Source of the DNA: Mesorhizobium sp. NZP2077
GTDB taxonomy: Bacteria; Pseudomonadota; Alphaproteobacteria; Rhizobiales; Rhizobiaceae
Direction: 5' to 3'
Length of the DNA: 64,000 nucleotides
NCBI RefSeq assembly: GCF_013170805.1
Contig: NZ_CP051293.1
Location: 2,920,001-2,984,000, forward strand
The position numbers were made by a program, and so were the translations under genes. The notes below the pieces were generated by a model. It made no database searches. It saw only the letters and a list, made by a program, of their open reading frames with translations, and was not told the DNA's origin. Numbering within the stretch: position 1 is the stretch's first letter; every line of letters starts with the position of its first letter. Positions 9,409-16,428 of this stretch are shown here, one piece after another.

Positions 9409-9685
9409 GACACGCCCCCCGACAGCCGTTCGGACCGTTGTTCAGCAATTGCTTATATCTCGGCAATCTCGCACATTGCGACGGTTTGACGAATGGGACC
9501 TTTGGCCAATGCACCTGGGACCGTTGGCCGATCCGATCGAAATTGGGCCGATCGAATACTGGTCGCCAGCGCGGCCGCGGCCCCGAGGCGTGGAACTGTA
9601 CGTTTCTTACATATCGCCTATGCAAGTCATGCGAATGGGCGTAATTTAGGACGAAGAGCGACCTGGATCGGCCTCTCGACATCGA
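9409..9685. other. Intergenic region upstream of the small-gene zone
   Basis: No gene seen. It contains a degenerate copy (CTGTACGTTTCTTACAT, from about 9597) of the GTACG-N3-CCGACA element found repeatedly further right, about 85 bp before the hypothetical gene at 9686. Confidence 0.4.
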
Positions 9686-9991
9686 ATGATGGAGAGTGCT
9701 TTGGACCATGCAGAGCTGATCGATCTTCTCGACTATACTCACGCTCAACTAAACAAGATCCGCCAGGCGGTCGCGGCAAGCGATCACGCCGGCGCCATGT
9801 TCGCCATCGATTGCCTGATCGGCGCGGCGGCCGAACAGACGAAGTGCAAGCTCGCCGACCTGGAGCATGCGGGCATGCCCGTCGGCAGGGATGCGCCCGC
9901 CGGCGGAAGCGGCGCTGTCGCGCACTTCCAGGCAAGGGCCGCCAAGCCGGACGCAGGCAAGGCAGCAACGCGTGTGAGGCGCCTGCCTTGA
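9686..9991 (+). CDS. Hypothetical protein
   Basis: 101 aa, not recognised. The N-terminal half looks helical (HAELIDLLDYTHAQLNKIRQ, then AMFAIDCLIGAAAEQTKCKLADLE) with a possible four-helix pattern; the tail is Ala/Gly-rich and basic. Codon use fits coding sequence and the antisense frames do not look better. No strong ribosome site before either ATG at 9686 or 9689. First member of the accessory small-gene zone. Confidence 0.6.
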   Translation: MMESALDHAELIDLLDYTHAQLNKIRQAVAASDHAGAMFAIDCLIGAAAEQTKCKLADLEHAGMPVGRDAPAGGSGAVAHFQARAAKPDAGKAATRVRRLP

Positions 9992-10071
9992 GCCTTTTCG
10001 CCAGACTTCGCACCGGCAGCAAATCAGCGGTCTTGATCCGCTACAAATATGCCAGGTTGGGTTCGTCTCCG

Positions 10072-10428
10072 ATGGACGGCTACGACGCACATGAGAACAG
10101 CAATGATTTTGTCGTCGAGCATCCGGACTGGCGGGTGGTGCGCGGCTGGCTGATGTCCCCAGGCGACATTCTCGACAAGCATGTGATCGTCGAGAATCCC
10201 CGGACCGGGCAGCGCCTCGACGTGACGCCGCTCGATCCGCGCGTGCCATTCTTCGAGCATCCGGGCACGGCGGAAGAGTTCGACGGATTGTGGCACCAGA
10301 TCAGCATGCCTGCCTATCCGCGACCGGGGCGGCCTGTCTTCGACGTGACAAAGGACATCGACCGCGGCAGCAGTGGCGCCGTACCCGACCAGGGGCTGCG
10401 GGCGCCAAAGCCCGACAACGATGAGTGA
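10072..10428 (+). CDS. Hypothetical protein
   Basis: 118 aa starting MDGYDAHENSNDFVVEHPDW; not recognised. Rich in acidic and aromatic residues, with a compact domain around FVVEHPDWRVVRGWLMSPGD and TPLDPRVPFFEHPGTAEEFD, and a disordered Gly/Ser tail. The frame is open much further upstream but overlaps the 9686 gene, so the ATG at 10072 is preferred. Convergent with the Crp/Fnr gene. Confidence 0.6.
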   Translation: MDGYDAHENSNDFVVEHPDWRVVRGWLMSPGDILDKHVIVENPRTGQRLDVTPLDPRVPFFEHPGTAEEFDGLWHQISMPAYPRPGRPVFDVTKDIDRGSSGAVPDQGLRAPKPDNDE

Positions 10429-10474
10429 AGCCAAAGCCGCCGCCCATTTCACCGATCAGCGGGAGGCGATCTCG

Positions 10475-10532
10475 CCGATCAGCCTGGCATGATCTTGCCG
10501 ATCAGCCTGGCGTGATCGTTCCGATCAGCCTG
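10475..10532. repeat. 23 bp tandem repeat, 2.5 units
   Basis: Units begin ccgatcagcctggc at 10475, 10498 and 10521 (last is partial). The array overlaps the 3' end of the Crp/Fnr gene, so duplicated copies of its last codons lie just after the stop. Because 23 is not a multiple of three, the copies fall into different frames. Confidence 0.85.
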
Positions 10533-11233
10533 ATATATTCGGCTTCGGGCTCGCCGTAACCGCCATTGGCGAGTTCCAGCAGCCCGGCGCGGTCGCGAAT
10601 GACGATCTCGCCGCGGCGCGAGCGGATCAGCGCGCGGCCTTCCAGCAATTGCAAGGCGACTGTGACGCCGGGCCGCCGCACGCCAAGCATGATGGAGAGG
10701 AATTCGTGGGTGATGGCCAGGCGTTCGCCGGGCACACGGTCGTCGCACATCAGCAGCCAGCGCGCCAGCCGCTCCTCGAGTTTCAGCCTTGCGTTGACCA
10801 GCGCCGTACAGCCGGCCTGGGTGTGCAGGGCGTTGACGAAACGCAGGAGGAACAGGCGCAAGGTCGGGCTTGCCGCAAGGGCTGCCTTGAAAGGCGCGGC
10901 ATCGATGCGGATAGCTTCGCCTTCGAGCTGTACGAAGCATGCATGCGCCGAACGATTATCGCCCATCACCAGGGCGGTTCCGGTCATGCCTTCGAAGCCG
11001 ATGAAGCCGACCTCCGCCTCGTGGCCGCTCGCCGTCCTGGCGACAACCGAGCCAATGCCCTGTTCGAGAAAATAGACCGCCTCGATCGGGACATCGGGCG
11101 TGACAAGCATCATGCGCAACGGCAATTCGCAGCGCTGCATATGCGGCTCCAGCAACGCCAGATCATCCGCGCTCATACGCAGCAGCAGCTGGTTTCGGTA
11201 TTGATGGTTTCGGTCGAGATCAGGTCTAGTCAT
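10502..11233 (-). CDS. Crp/Fnr-family transcriptional regulator (copy 1)
   Basis: 243 aa from MTRPDLDRNHQYRN. A cyclic-nucleotide-binding-like beta-barrel occupies residues ~20-130 (MLVTPDVPIEAVYFLEQGIG, VGFIGFEGMTGTALVMGD), then a long helix and a C-terminal Crp-type HTH (ITHEFLSIMLGVRRPGVTVALQ). No Fnr-type Fe-S cysteine cluster is visible; the only cysteines are scattered. A close paralog lies at 17226-18011 with the same layout and near-identical HTH. Its C-terminus carries the 23 bp tandem repeat. Target genes are unknown; the small genes with a shared upstream module are candidates. Confidence 0.9.
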   Translation of the reverse strand: MTRPDLDRNHQYRNQLLLRMSADDLALLEPHMQRCELPLRMMLVTPDVPIEAVYFLEQGIGSVVARTASGHEAEVGFIGFEGMTGTALVMGDNRSAHACFVQLEGEAIRIDAAPFKAALAASPTLRLFLLRFVNALHTQAGCTALVNARLKLEERLARWLLMCDDRVPGERLAITHEFLSIMLGVRRPGVTVALQLLEGRALIRSRRGEIVIRDRAGLLELANGGYGEPEAEYIRLIGTITPG

Positions 11234-11415
11234 AGCTCGGCCCCATGCAGGGCAAGAGCCATCCGATCTCCCAGCCGTCCGCGCCCGTATCAACGTGCCG
11301 ACGATTGGCTAGATATAGGGGCTTTGAACGAAGAAACCTACGAATACAGTCTGGAATTCGATGCACGGCGTCCCCCACTGCCGCTCGCATACGAAAAGAT
11401 CGACGTCAAAGTTAG

Positions 11416-11456
11416 TGTCGGAAACGTACCAATTCACCGTTGGTACAAAACCGACA
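11416..11456. promoter_or_regulatory. 41 bp palindrome of the recurrent TGTCGG/GTACCAA element
   Basis: Reads TGTCGG-N4-GTACCAA, 7 bp centre, TTGGTAC-N4-CCGACA. The two arms are exact inverted copies outside the N4 blocks. The same half-site recurs upstream of most small genes to 19.2 kb, so this is probably a full dimeric operator. It lies 183 bp upstream of the Crp/Fnr gene start (11233). Confidence 0.65.
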
Positions 11457-11594
11457 TTTCGCGCAGAGGCCTGCCTGCGAGGATGGCGCTGAAAATCCGC
11501 CGGCTAAACGATCTAACGTCTGTGGGCGTGTGCTCGGTTTGGTCCCGGGGATTTGCCGAAAGGGATGCCTGAAAAGCCCGCCACGGCTTGCGGT

Positions 11595-11727
11595 TTAGGA
11601 CAAACCAGCGGCCCGTTCCAGGGCCGCAATCCGCTTGTCGGTTTTCCGCCTGTGCGACCTGCATGAGCGTATCGATCTCGATCATCCAACTCGGGTGCTC
11701 CCGCCATTGCGGAGGCTGCAATGGCAC
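11595..11727 (-). pseudogene. Small helical protein, apparent 1-nt frameshift
   Basis: Starts MPLQPPQWREHPSWMIEID, continues TLMQVAQAEN, then the frame must shift near 11640 to give DKRIAALERAAGLS and a stop at 11595. Removing one base joins the two parts into a plausible 43 aa amphipathic helix protein. The unshifted frame continues into a low-quality tail. Not a recognised family. It overlaps the start of the opposite-strand decayed gene at 11721. Confidence 0.45.
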
Positions 11728-11911
11728 AAGACCATTCAGGCAAAAGCGTAACGGCGCTCGAATGCGAGATCGTTCGCGGTGCCTTCAGACGATCGGTCGT
11801 GGAAAGACGCGTCGCCGAAAGGGATAGGCGCCAATGCAAGACTGCTGGCGCGAATTGACCGAACTTGACGAGATCGATCCAGACATCCTGGAGTGGATCA
11901 CGCGCATGTAG
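11721..11911 (+). pseudogene. Decayed copy of the LR-x-AFK / DLTG / IIRK small-protein family
   Basis: A good ribosome site (GGAGG at 11711) precedes MAQDHSGKSVTALECEIVRG-AFRRSVVE, which matches the start of the proteins at 14224 and 15449. The frame is lost around 11810-11835 and the family's C-terminal block reappears in another frame as WRELTELDEIDPDILEWITRM, ending at 11911. Compare DLTGSLHVDTGFIEWIIRK in the intact gene. Two-frame recovery of a conserved family shows real decay or a sequence error. Confidence 0.55.
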
Positions 11912-11921
11912 CGTGGTCTGG

Positions 11922-12265
11922 CTATGCCTGTTCCACGCTGGTTCGCGCCGCCTCTTCCTCGAGCTTCTCAAGCTTGGCCTTGATCTCCTTCGGGTCGGCA
12001 TGTTCCAGCCCGACAACATCGTTCTGGTGTCGTTCAGCGCGACGATGATCTCGTCGAGCTTGGCGTGGATGGCGGCGGTGTCGCGATAGCCCTGGATCAG
12101 GACGACCCCGGTGATGACGATGGCGGCGACCGACAGCGCATAGGTGACGGCGTTTGTCAGGCCGAAAGGCACCAGGGCGGTGCACACCACCATGGCGACG
12201 ATCATGACGTAAAAGCCCGGCGGGCGAGACAGGAAATCGGCGGCGACGAAAAGGATTTTGTTCAT
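11922..12265 (-). pseudogene. Low-affinity iron permease-like membrane protein, frameshifted
   Basis: Starts MNKILFVAADFLSRPPGFYV with two predicted membrane helices (MIVAMVVCTALVPFGLT, TYALSVAAIVITGVVLIQGY) and then HAKLDEIIVALNDT, the pattern of the low-affinity iron permease family (Pfam Iron_permease). Near 12030 the frame shifts by one base, after which NDVVGLEHADPKEIKAKLEK completes a normal C-terminal coiled helix ending at 11922. With the shift repaired the protein would be about 114 aa. The family is common in stress regulons of Rhizobiales. Confidence 0.7.
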
Positions 12266-12338
12266 GCTGCCCGCCAACGCTCCTGATGTTCACCAGCGCC
12301 CCTGATGCCTGCAAGTTCGTGAAAGGGGTTTTGTTCCA

Positions 12339-12363
12339 GGAACTTAGGCAACCTCCCGAAGTT
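12339..12363 (+). promoter_or_regulatory. EcfG-like promoter candidate
   Basis: GGAAC (12339-12343), 16 bp, AGTT (12360-12363), close to the EcfG consensus GGAAC-N16-CGTT, 26 bp before the ATG at 12389. The -35 forms the palindrome GTTCCAGGAAC, giving a second GGAAC facing the iron-permease-like gene, although no good -10 follows on that side. Confidence 0.45.
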
Positions 12364-12388
12364 GTGCACAAGGAGAAGGAGGCCAACC

Positions 12389-12601
12389 ATGCCGACATAC
12401 CAGATCGACGAGATGGACGGAGATGAGCTTTCGGCTTCGCATGTCGCCAGTGCTGCAAACGCTCTTGAGGCGCTGCGCAAAATCACCGGCAAGGCGATTT
12501 CGACGCAAGCCTTGCAGAGCCACTGGTTCAGGGTGATCGACGAAGGCGAGGGCAGCGTGTTCGAATACAGCGTCGAGCACATACTCACCGCACGTCGCTA
12601 G
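12389..12601 (+). CDS. Hypothetical protein (MPTYQIDEMDG type)
   Basis: 70 aa, starting MPTYQIDEMDGDELSASHVA, preceded by a strong ribosome site (aaggaggcc). Reads as a small alpha/beta protein: ALEALRKITGKAIS then HWFRVIDEGEGSVFEYSVEH. Not a named family as far as I can tell. A stub of a second copy, MPRYQID followed by a stop, lies at 14027-14050. Its end overlaps the converging gene at 12585 by 17 bp. Confidence 0.7.
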   Translation: MPTYQIDEMDGDELSASHVASAANALEALRKITGKAISTQALQSHWFRVIDEGEGSVFEYSVEHILTARR

Positions 12602-12797
12602 TTTTGCCCGTCGTTTTGCGGCCGATGGGCTTGCGTTTCGGGGTGGCCTTGGCTGAGGCAAGCGCTTCCGCCGAAAGCCGCTGCTCGCGCAGCCGAGCGG
12701 TTTTGGCTTCACGCGCCTGGCGTTCCAGGTCAATGATCGTTTGGGACTCGCGGGTGGCGCGGTCAATCCGGTCCTTGTCCTGGGGCAGTCGGGCCAC
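12585..12797 (-). CDS. Hypothetical basic coiled-coil protein
   Basis: 70 aa from a GTG start at 12797 with AAGGAG nine bases upstream. The sequence is a charged helix (DRIDRATRESQTIIDLERQA, REAKTARLREQRLSAEALA) with a Lys/Arg-rich tail (TPKRKPIGRKTTGK) that could bind nucleic acid. A degenerate recurrent element (TGTCGTTTTCGTAC) lies 74 bp upstream, as for neighbouring small genes. Function unknown. Confidence 0.6.
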   Translation of the reverse strand: MARLPQDKDRIDRATRESQTIIDLERQAREAKTARLREQRLSAEALASAKATPKRKPIGRKTTGKTSDVR

Positions 12798-12870
12798 GGC
12801 ATTTCTCTCCTTTGCTTCGGTGGCACTGAAAATGCGGACCGAAAGAAAATGTTCCGGCAGCCGGGATTCG

Positions 12871-12884
12871 GTACGAAAACGACA
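12871..12884 (-). promoter_or_regulatory. Recurrent TGTCG-N4-CGTAC element (degenerate)
   Basis: On the minus strand TGTCGTTTTCGTAC, 74 bp before the GTG at 12797. It is the same half-site as at 15722, 17207, 18093, 18493 and 19102, with one changed base in the CGG block. Confidence 0.45.
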
Positions 12885-12910
12885 TCACATTTGCTGTTTT
12901 CACTGATTGC

Positions 12911-13228
12911 TCATTCGTCTTTCCAGATGACTCGCTTTTCCCATCTGATTTCGACCAGACGCCTGAACCGTATGGTCACCGCCTCTTGCCCGACGGGGTG
13001 GAACAGTTCCGCGTTCATTGATTCCTTGCGCCCGCATTTTTCGCAGCGAACCTTGGCCCTGACGTCTTCGATGCTCACATTGCCGATGACCTCGCGAAGT
13101 TCCTTGGGCTTGTAGAAACGCTTGATGTTGCAATGGCCGCAGCGGATGCGCGCGACCTGCCCGGCGTCATGGGCATGCATAAGGGTCCACGGCATCCCCT
13201 TCGGCCATTTATCTGGTTGCTCAGGCAT
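12911..13228 (-). CDS. Hypothetical zinc-ribbon-like protein
   Basis: 105 aa. Two CxxC pairs, IRCGHCN near residues 29-32 and VRCEKCGRKE near residue 62, are spaced as in a single zinc ribbon; between them lies a helical stretch (KRFYKPKELREVIGNVSIED). The 15930-16421 protein has the same CGH...CxxC arrangement and may be a distant relative. Likely a small nucleic-acid or protein-binding zinc protein; no name is justified. Confidence 0.65.
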   Translation of the reverse strand: MPEQPDKWPKGMPWTLMHAHDAGQVARIRCGHCNIKRFYKPKELREVIGNVSIEDVRAKVRCEKCGRKESMNAELFHPVGQEAVTIRFRRLVEIRWEKRVIWKDE

Positions 13229-13352
13229 GGCTGAAATGAGGAAAATATTCCTCTCCCGTCAAGTGCCTGTCAGGACAAAGATCGTTATTTCGTTCGCAAC
13301 GGGCAACAGAGCCACACCGGCCTGGCGGCCGTCCGGCTAATGGTCTGTGCAG

Positions 13353-13952
13353 TCATCCGCTTTCGGGGCGCACGGTTTCCACCAGAAGCGACCCTGCCGG
13401 AAGCGGGCGCAACAGTTCGGCCTCGGGCCTGGTCAGAGCGATCCAGGCTTCCCAGTTCTCAGGCCGTAGAACCACGACCTGGCGGTTGTGATAGGGCGCG
13501 ATGTCCGGCCCGGGATCCGTCGTCAGCATGGTAAAAGTGGGTGGCTTGTTGCCGACGGCTTCACGCCACAGCCCGGCGATGGCCAGAAACGGCGCGCCGT
13601 TGAGCGTAAAGCGATGTTTCGCCTTCGGATATTTCGCGCCGGTGAATTCGAAGAATCCGGATGCCGGCACAAGACAACGTTTGCTGTTTGCGAATTGCCG
13701 GCCTTCGGAGCGGAAGTTGAATACTGGTCCGCCTTTGGGGCCGGCCGGTGGAAACCCGAACGTCATCGAAGAGAGCTCGATAGCGTTGCTGCCGGCGGCG
13801 GCGCGCATTATGGGCGCCGGGTCGTTGATGCGAATGTCGTCGGCCTGGTGCAGGTCGAGTTCGGTCTGATGGCTGGGTATTCGAAGCGCCAGGGACTCCA
13901 TCATCCGGCAATATTCAGCCCACGCTACATGCTGTTCGTAATCATTGCACAT
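13353..13952 (-). CDS. SOS response-associated peptidase-like protein, SRAP (YedK/HMCES) family
   Basis: SRAP proteins crosslink to abasic sites in single-stranded DNA through Cys2 after removal of Met1. Here the product starts MCNDYEQHVAWAEYCRMMES, giving Cys2, and RCLVPASGFFEFTG carries the catalytic Glu block. PYHNRQVVVL holds the conserved His region. 199 aa, usual for the bacterial family. The longer open frame to 14069 would bury Cys2 and is rejected. Upstream lies the divergent region shared with the 14224 gene. Confidence 0.9.
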   Translation of the reverse strand: MCNDYEQHVAWAEYCRMMESLALRIPSHQTELDLHQADDIRINDPAPIMRAAAGSNAIELSSMTFGFPPAGPKGGPVFNFRSEGRQFANSKRCLVPASGFFEFTGAKYPKAKHRFTLNGAPFLAIAGLWREAVGNKPPTFTMLTTDPGPDIAPYHNRQVVVLRPENWEAWIALTRPEAELLRPLPAGSLLVETVRPESG

Positions 13953-14026
13953 GTGTCTCAACCCCATTTGCAGCGATCGAGTTCCAAACCGTTGCCGAGC
14001 TGGTGAAGCGGCCAAGGAACAACGCC

Positions 14027-14050
14027 ATGCCAAGATACCAGATTGACTGA
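14027..14050 (+). pseudogene. Stub of a second MPTYQID-type gene
   Basis: MPRYQID followed at once by TGA, in the same local context (ggccaaggaacaacgcc) as the start of the 12389 gene. Seven matching residues plus matching flanks suggest a decayed duplicate rather than chance, but the evidence is short. Confidence 0.35.
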
Positions 14051-14093
14051 CATCCCCATGCAAAACCATTTAGCCGCATGGCTGAGTTGTTCA

Positions 14094-14215
14094 GTACGAA
14101 AACGACATCACATTTGTTGTTGCGCGCGCGCACGATCACCTTAGAGATCAAGTGTTACCGGCCACGAAACGGGCGCTGGTGCTTGAGAGTGCCGTGTACT
14201 CCCGCCCTGCGCGGA
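14094..14215 (+). promoter_or_regulatory. Recurrent promoter module upstream of 14224
   Basis: A degenerate element GTACGAAAACGACA at 14094-14107 is followed at about 14174 by GGGCGCTGGTGCTTGAGAG and TACTCCCGCCC, the same block that precedes the genes starting at 15640, 16689 and 18011. Here the block points toward the plus-strand gene. Confidence 0.5.
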
Positions 14216-14223
14216 GATCAGCG

Positions 14224-14592
14224 ATGGACGACGAACCCGACCCCGGCGGCGTGATATCCGCTCACGATTCCCACATTTTGCGGAAGGCCTTCAAGACATC
14301 GATTGCCGAACTGCAACTGCCGGAAGCGCAATGGGTGGAACACGCCACTGCGATGATGCGCGATCTCACCGGCAGCCTTCACGTCGATACCGGCTTCATC
14401 GAGTGGATCATCCGCAAGCATCCGGCTGCCGGGCTCGCGAAGGACGACGGTAACGTTGAAGATCATCTTGTTGCGGTGACATTAGGCATACGTGCCACCC
14501 TTGGGGGCCTGACCGCACCTGCCGAAATGCTGATCGAGGTTTTAAACTTCGAAGCCCCGGCGGACGCTGTCACGCCGCCGTCGACGCGATAG
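14224..14592 (+). CDS. Hypothetical protein, LR-x-AFK / DLTG / IIRK family (long form)
   Basis: 122 aa. Residues ~15-65 form the family core: HILRKAFKTSIAELQLPEAQ, WVEHATAMMRDLTGS, then GFIEWIIRK. The same blocks occur in the 63 aa protein at 15449-15640 and in the broken copy at 11721. A C-terminal extension of ~50 aa (VTLGIRATLGGLTAPAEMLI) is unique to this copy. Looks like a small helical domain of unknown function; the shared promoter module suggests joint regulation. Confidence 0.65.
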   Translation: MDDEPDPGGVISAHDSHILRKAFKTSIAELQLPEAQWVEHATAMMRDLTGSLHVDTGFIEWIIRKHPAAGLAKDDGNVEDHLVAVTLGIRATLGGLTAPAEMLIEVLNFEAPADAVTPPSTR

Positions 14593-14602
14593 GCTGATAT
14601 CC

Positions 14603-14848
14603 TCACCCATCCGCACGCTTGGTCTTGCCGGCGCCCTGTTCGCCGCTCAGAAGCCCGAAGTCGGCTGAACGCGTGCCGCTGTTGGCATGCAGAAAGCCTT
14701 CCGCGGCCAGGCCGCGGCGCAGCAGCTCCCGCACGGCGGCCGCGCGGCTCGGCATGCGCTTGTCGAAACGCCATGTGTCGAGCGCCGCGAATTCCTCTGC
14801 GTTCAGCATGACTTGCAGCCGTTCGGGGCGTTCAAGATTGTCGGTCAT
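14603..14848 (-). CDS. Ribbon-helix-helix-like small DNA-binding protein
   Basis: 81 aa from the second of two adjacent ATGs (14848), placed five bases after a strong AAGGAGG site. The core ERLQVMLNAEEFAALDTWRF is a beta strand plus helix, followed by RAAAVRELLRRGLAAEGF, the RHH pattern seen in CopG/Arc-type proteins and antitoxins. No toxin gene is adjacent. A Gly/Lys-rich tail follows. Probably a small regulator. Confidence 0.65.
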   Translation of the reverse strand: MTDNLERPERLQVMLNAEEFAALDTWRFDKRMPSRAAAVRELLRRGLAAEGFLHANSGTRSADFGLLSGEQGAGKTKRADG

Positions 14849-15117
14849 CATGGCCTCCTTCTCAAGGCAATCCAGCCGGTGAGCCGAATGAGTAAGTGAC
14901 GTATGTGCCTCACAATCTGCCAATGGCCCATTTGGTTCCGAGGTAGCCAAATACATTTGTTGCATCAGCTACTCAAAGTGCCTCTGTTGCGTCACAGGCT
15001 AAACATACTAACTGATTGATTTTATTAATAATTTGTTGAGATTTGTCTTGCCTTAACGAAGCGCCCGGCGCATGGTGAAAGTGAGGGAAAATCCAGTCCT
15101 GCGGACAGGAGTTTGCC
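14849..15117. other. Intergenic region, AT-rich
   Basis: No gene seen. AT-rich for this genome around 14990-15050 (ttgattttattaataatttgttg), likely holding divergent promoters for the RHH gene and the 15118 gene. Confidence 0.4.
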
Positions 15118-15411
15118 ATGCATAATTACCCGATCGAACTGCGCGACGACCTGAATTACACTTTGGTCAAGACAATCTACGAGTTTGGAATCGTCAACGT
15201 TCCGGTCCTGGCCGCGCAACTGGCCGACCGCCACGGCGACCTGTCTTTCGCCGACGCCGAACGGCTGGTGCTTGGCTTCGCCCAGCTCTATTCGGCACCG
15301 ATCGTGTTCGACCGCTCGGGGGGCGATTGGCGGCTGAAAGAGCCTGTCGGTTGGGACAATGACGGCCTGCTTCTCGACATCGTCCATAACGAGTTTGGCC
15401 GGGCCGCCTGA
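15118..15411 (+). CDS. Hypothetical protein
   Basis: 97 aa starting MHNYPIELRDDLNYTLVKTI with acaggag just upstream. Predicted helix-turn-helix-like N-terminal half (LVKTIYEFGIVNVPVLAAQL) and a C-terminal half (SADAERLVLGFAQLYSAPIV-like order, ending DGLLLDIVHNEFGRAA). No family recognised. Codon use is normal. Ends 38 bp from the converging small gene at 15449. Confidence 0.65.
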   Translation: MHNYPIELRDDLNYTLVKTIYEFGIVNVPVLAAQLADRHGDLSFADAERLVLGFAQLYSAPIVFDRSGGDWRLKEPVGWDNDGLLLDIVHNEFGRAA

Positions 15412-15448
15412 GCGGCAATTGACTGTACTTGTCAATGCGTCCGGGGCG

Positions 15449-15640
15449 TCACTTGCGGATGATCTGAAGGATAATCTCGGGGTCGACAACACGCGATCCG
15501 GTCAGGTCCCTGACCATTTCCTCGGCATGGCGTACCCATATGGCTTCAGGCAGCAAACCTTCGGCGACCAGACTTTTGAAGGCGCTGCGAAGGGTATGGA
15601 AATCGAGGGCGGAGACCGGGCTATCGGTGTCGTCGTTCAT
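15449..15640 (-). CDS. Hypothetical protein, LR-x-AFK / DLTG / IIRK family (short form)
   Basis: 63 aa. Contains HTLRSAFKSLVAEGLLPEAI, WVRHAEEMVRDLTGS and DPEIILQIIRK, matching the 14224 protein block for block and ending right after IIRK. Preceded by the complete recurrent promoter module: tandem elements at 15722 and 15754 and the GGGCGCTGGCGCTTGAGAG block near 15682-15700. Function unknown; the family is probably helical. Confidence 0.7.
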   Translation of the reverse strand: MNDDTDSPVSALDFHTLRSAFKSLVAEGLLPEAIWVRHAEEMVRDLTGSRVVDPEIILQIIRK

Positions 15641-15660
15641 CGTCTCAACTCGCTCAGGGC

Positions 15661-15767
15661 GGGAGTACGATGTACACTCTCAAGCGCCAGCGCCCGTTCA
15701 GTGGCCAGCGACAAGAAGACGGTACGCTTCCGACAATCGGATAGCGAGTCTTGGTACGAAACCGACA
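15661..15767 (-). promoter_or_regulatory. Recurrent promoter module with tandem elements
   Basis: Reading toward the gene at 15640: element at 15767-15754 (TGTCGGTTTCGTAC), second at 15735-15722 (TGTCGGAAGCGTAC), 32 bp apart, then GGGCGCTGGCGCTTGAGAG and CGTACTCCCGCCC ending near 15661. The nearest element is 82 bp from the ATG, the same distance as at 17207, 18093 and 19102. Confidence 0.65.
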
Positions 15768-15773
15768 AATGTA

Positions 15774-15803
15774 AGCCCGCCACCGAGGGGTCAGTGGCGG
15801 GCT
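15774..15803. terminator. Perfect 10 bp stem hairpin
   Basis: AGCCCGCCAC (15774-15783) pairs exactly with GTGGCGGGCT (15794-15803). It lies downstream of the minus-strand 15930 gene and just before the promoter module of the 15449 gene, where a terminator is expected. Confidence 0.7.
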
Positions 15804-15929
15804 CAATGAAAAGTTGCTTGACTAACTTTCCGGCGCCTTTTTCGGCCGGGGGGCTTCCGAGGCGCAGACAGGAACGGGCTGTCGGCCAAGAGGTTCCGTC
15901 CGCACGAAAAGCGGGAGCGGCTCAGAGGT

Positions 15930-16421
15930 TCAGCCTGTCGCCCGGTCTTCAATAGCGGGGCCTTTGTCGGAAACGACGACCAATCTCCCTCCGACATGCT
16001 GGCACCGTTTGCAGACGAGCTTCGATGCCAGCCGCCTTTCGGTGTTGAAATCATAGTGGGTTCCGTAGGTCTCGATCAGGCCATCGAGGTCCAGCGAACG
16101 CAGATGACCGCAGCGTGCACTGCCGCAATACATGCTGAGGCCCATGCCCTGTTCCCGAAGCTCGCCAAGGTTCTTCGGCTGCGCAATCGGCAGAACAATA
16201 CCTGCCGGCTCTACCGGATATGCGACCGCCACCAGGACAGGCTTTCTTATCTCCGCCCGGTCGATGGTGCCGATCGCGTGGACTGCCTTGTCTTCCGCGA
16301 CGCCCATGAGGGAATCGATCTCTTCCATGGCTTCGATATGCCCGCGGACAAACAAAGCCCGTCGCAGCACGTGCAGCGCGTCTCTCGTTTCGCAAAGTGT
16401 CGTGCGCAGGGTGAGGGGCAT
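15930..16421 (-). CDS. Hypothetical protein with C-terminal zinc-ribbon-like motif
   Basis: 163 aa. The N-terminal ~70 aa are helical (DALHVLRRALFVRGHIEAME EIDSLMG); the C-terminal part has CGSARCGHLRSLDL and, about 35 residues later, LVCKRCQHVGGRL, four cysteines fit to bind zinc. The ribosome site AAGGAG lies inside the end of the upstream DUF982 gene, 7 bp away, so the two are an operon. Related in layout to the 12911 protein. Function unknown. Confidence 0.7.
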   Translation of the reverse strand: MPLTLRTTLCETRDALHVLRRALFVRGHIEAMEEIDSLMGVAEDKAVHAIGTIDRAEIRKPVLVAVAYPVEPAGIVLPIAQPKNLGELREQGMGLSMYCGSARCGHLRSLDLDGLIETYGTHYDFNTERRLASKLVCKRCQHVGGRLVVVSDKGPAIEDRATG

Positions 16422-16428
16422 TTCGCGT

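Noticed and set aside
13226..13340. Short plus frame MRKIFLSRQVPVRTK as another leader peptide
   Set aside because: Lacks the Tyr-x2-Pro-x-Leu and Thr positions of the family.
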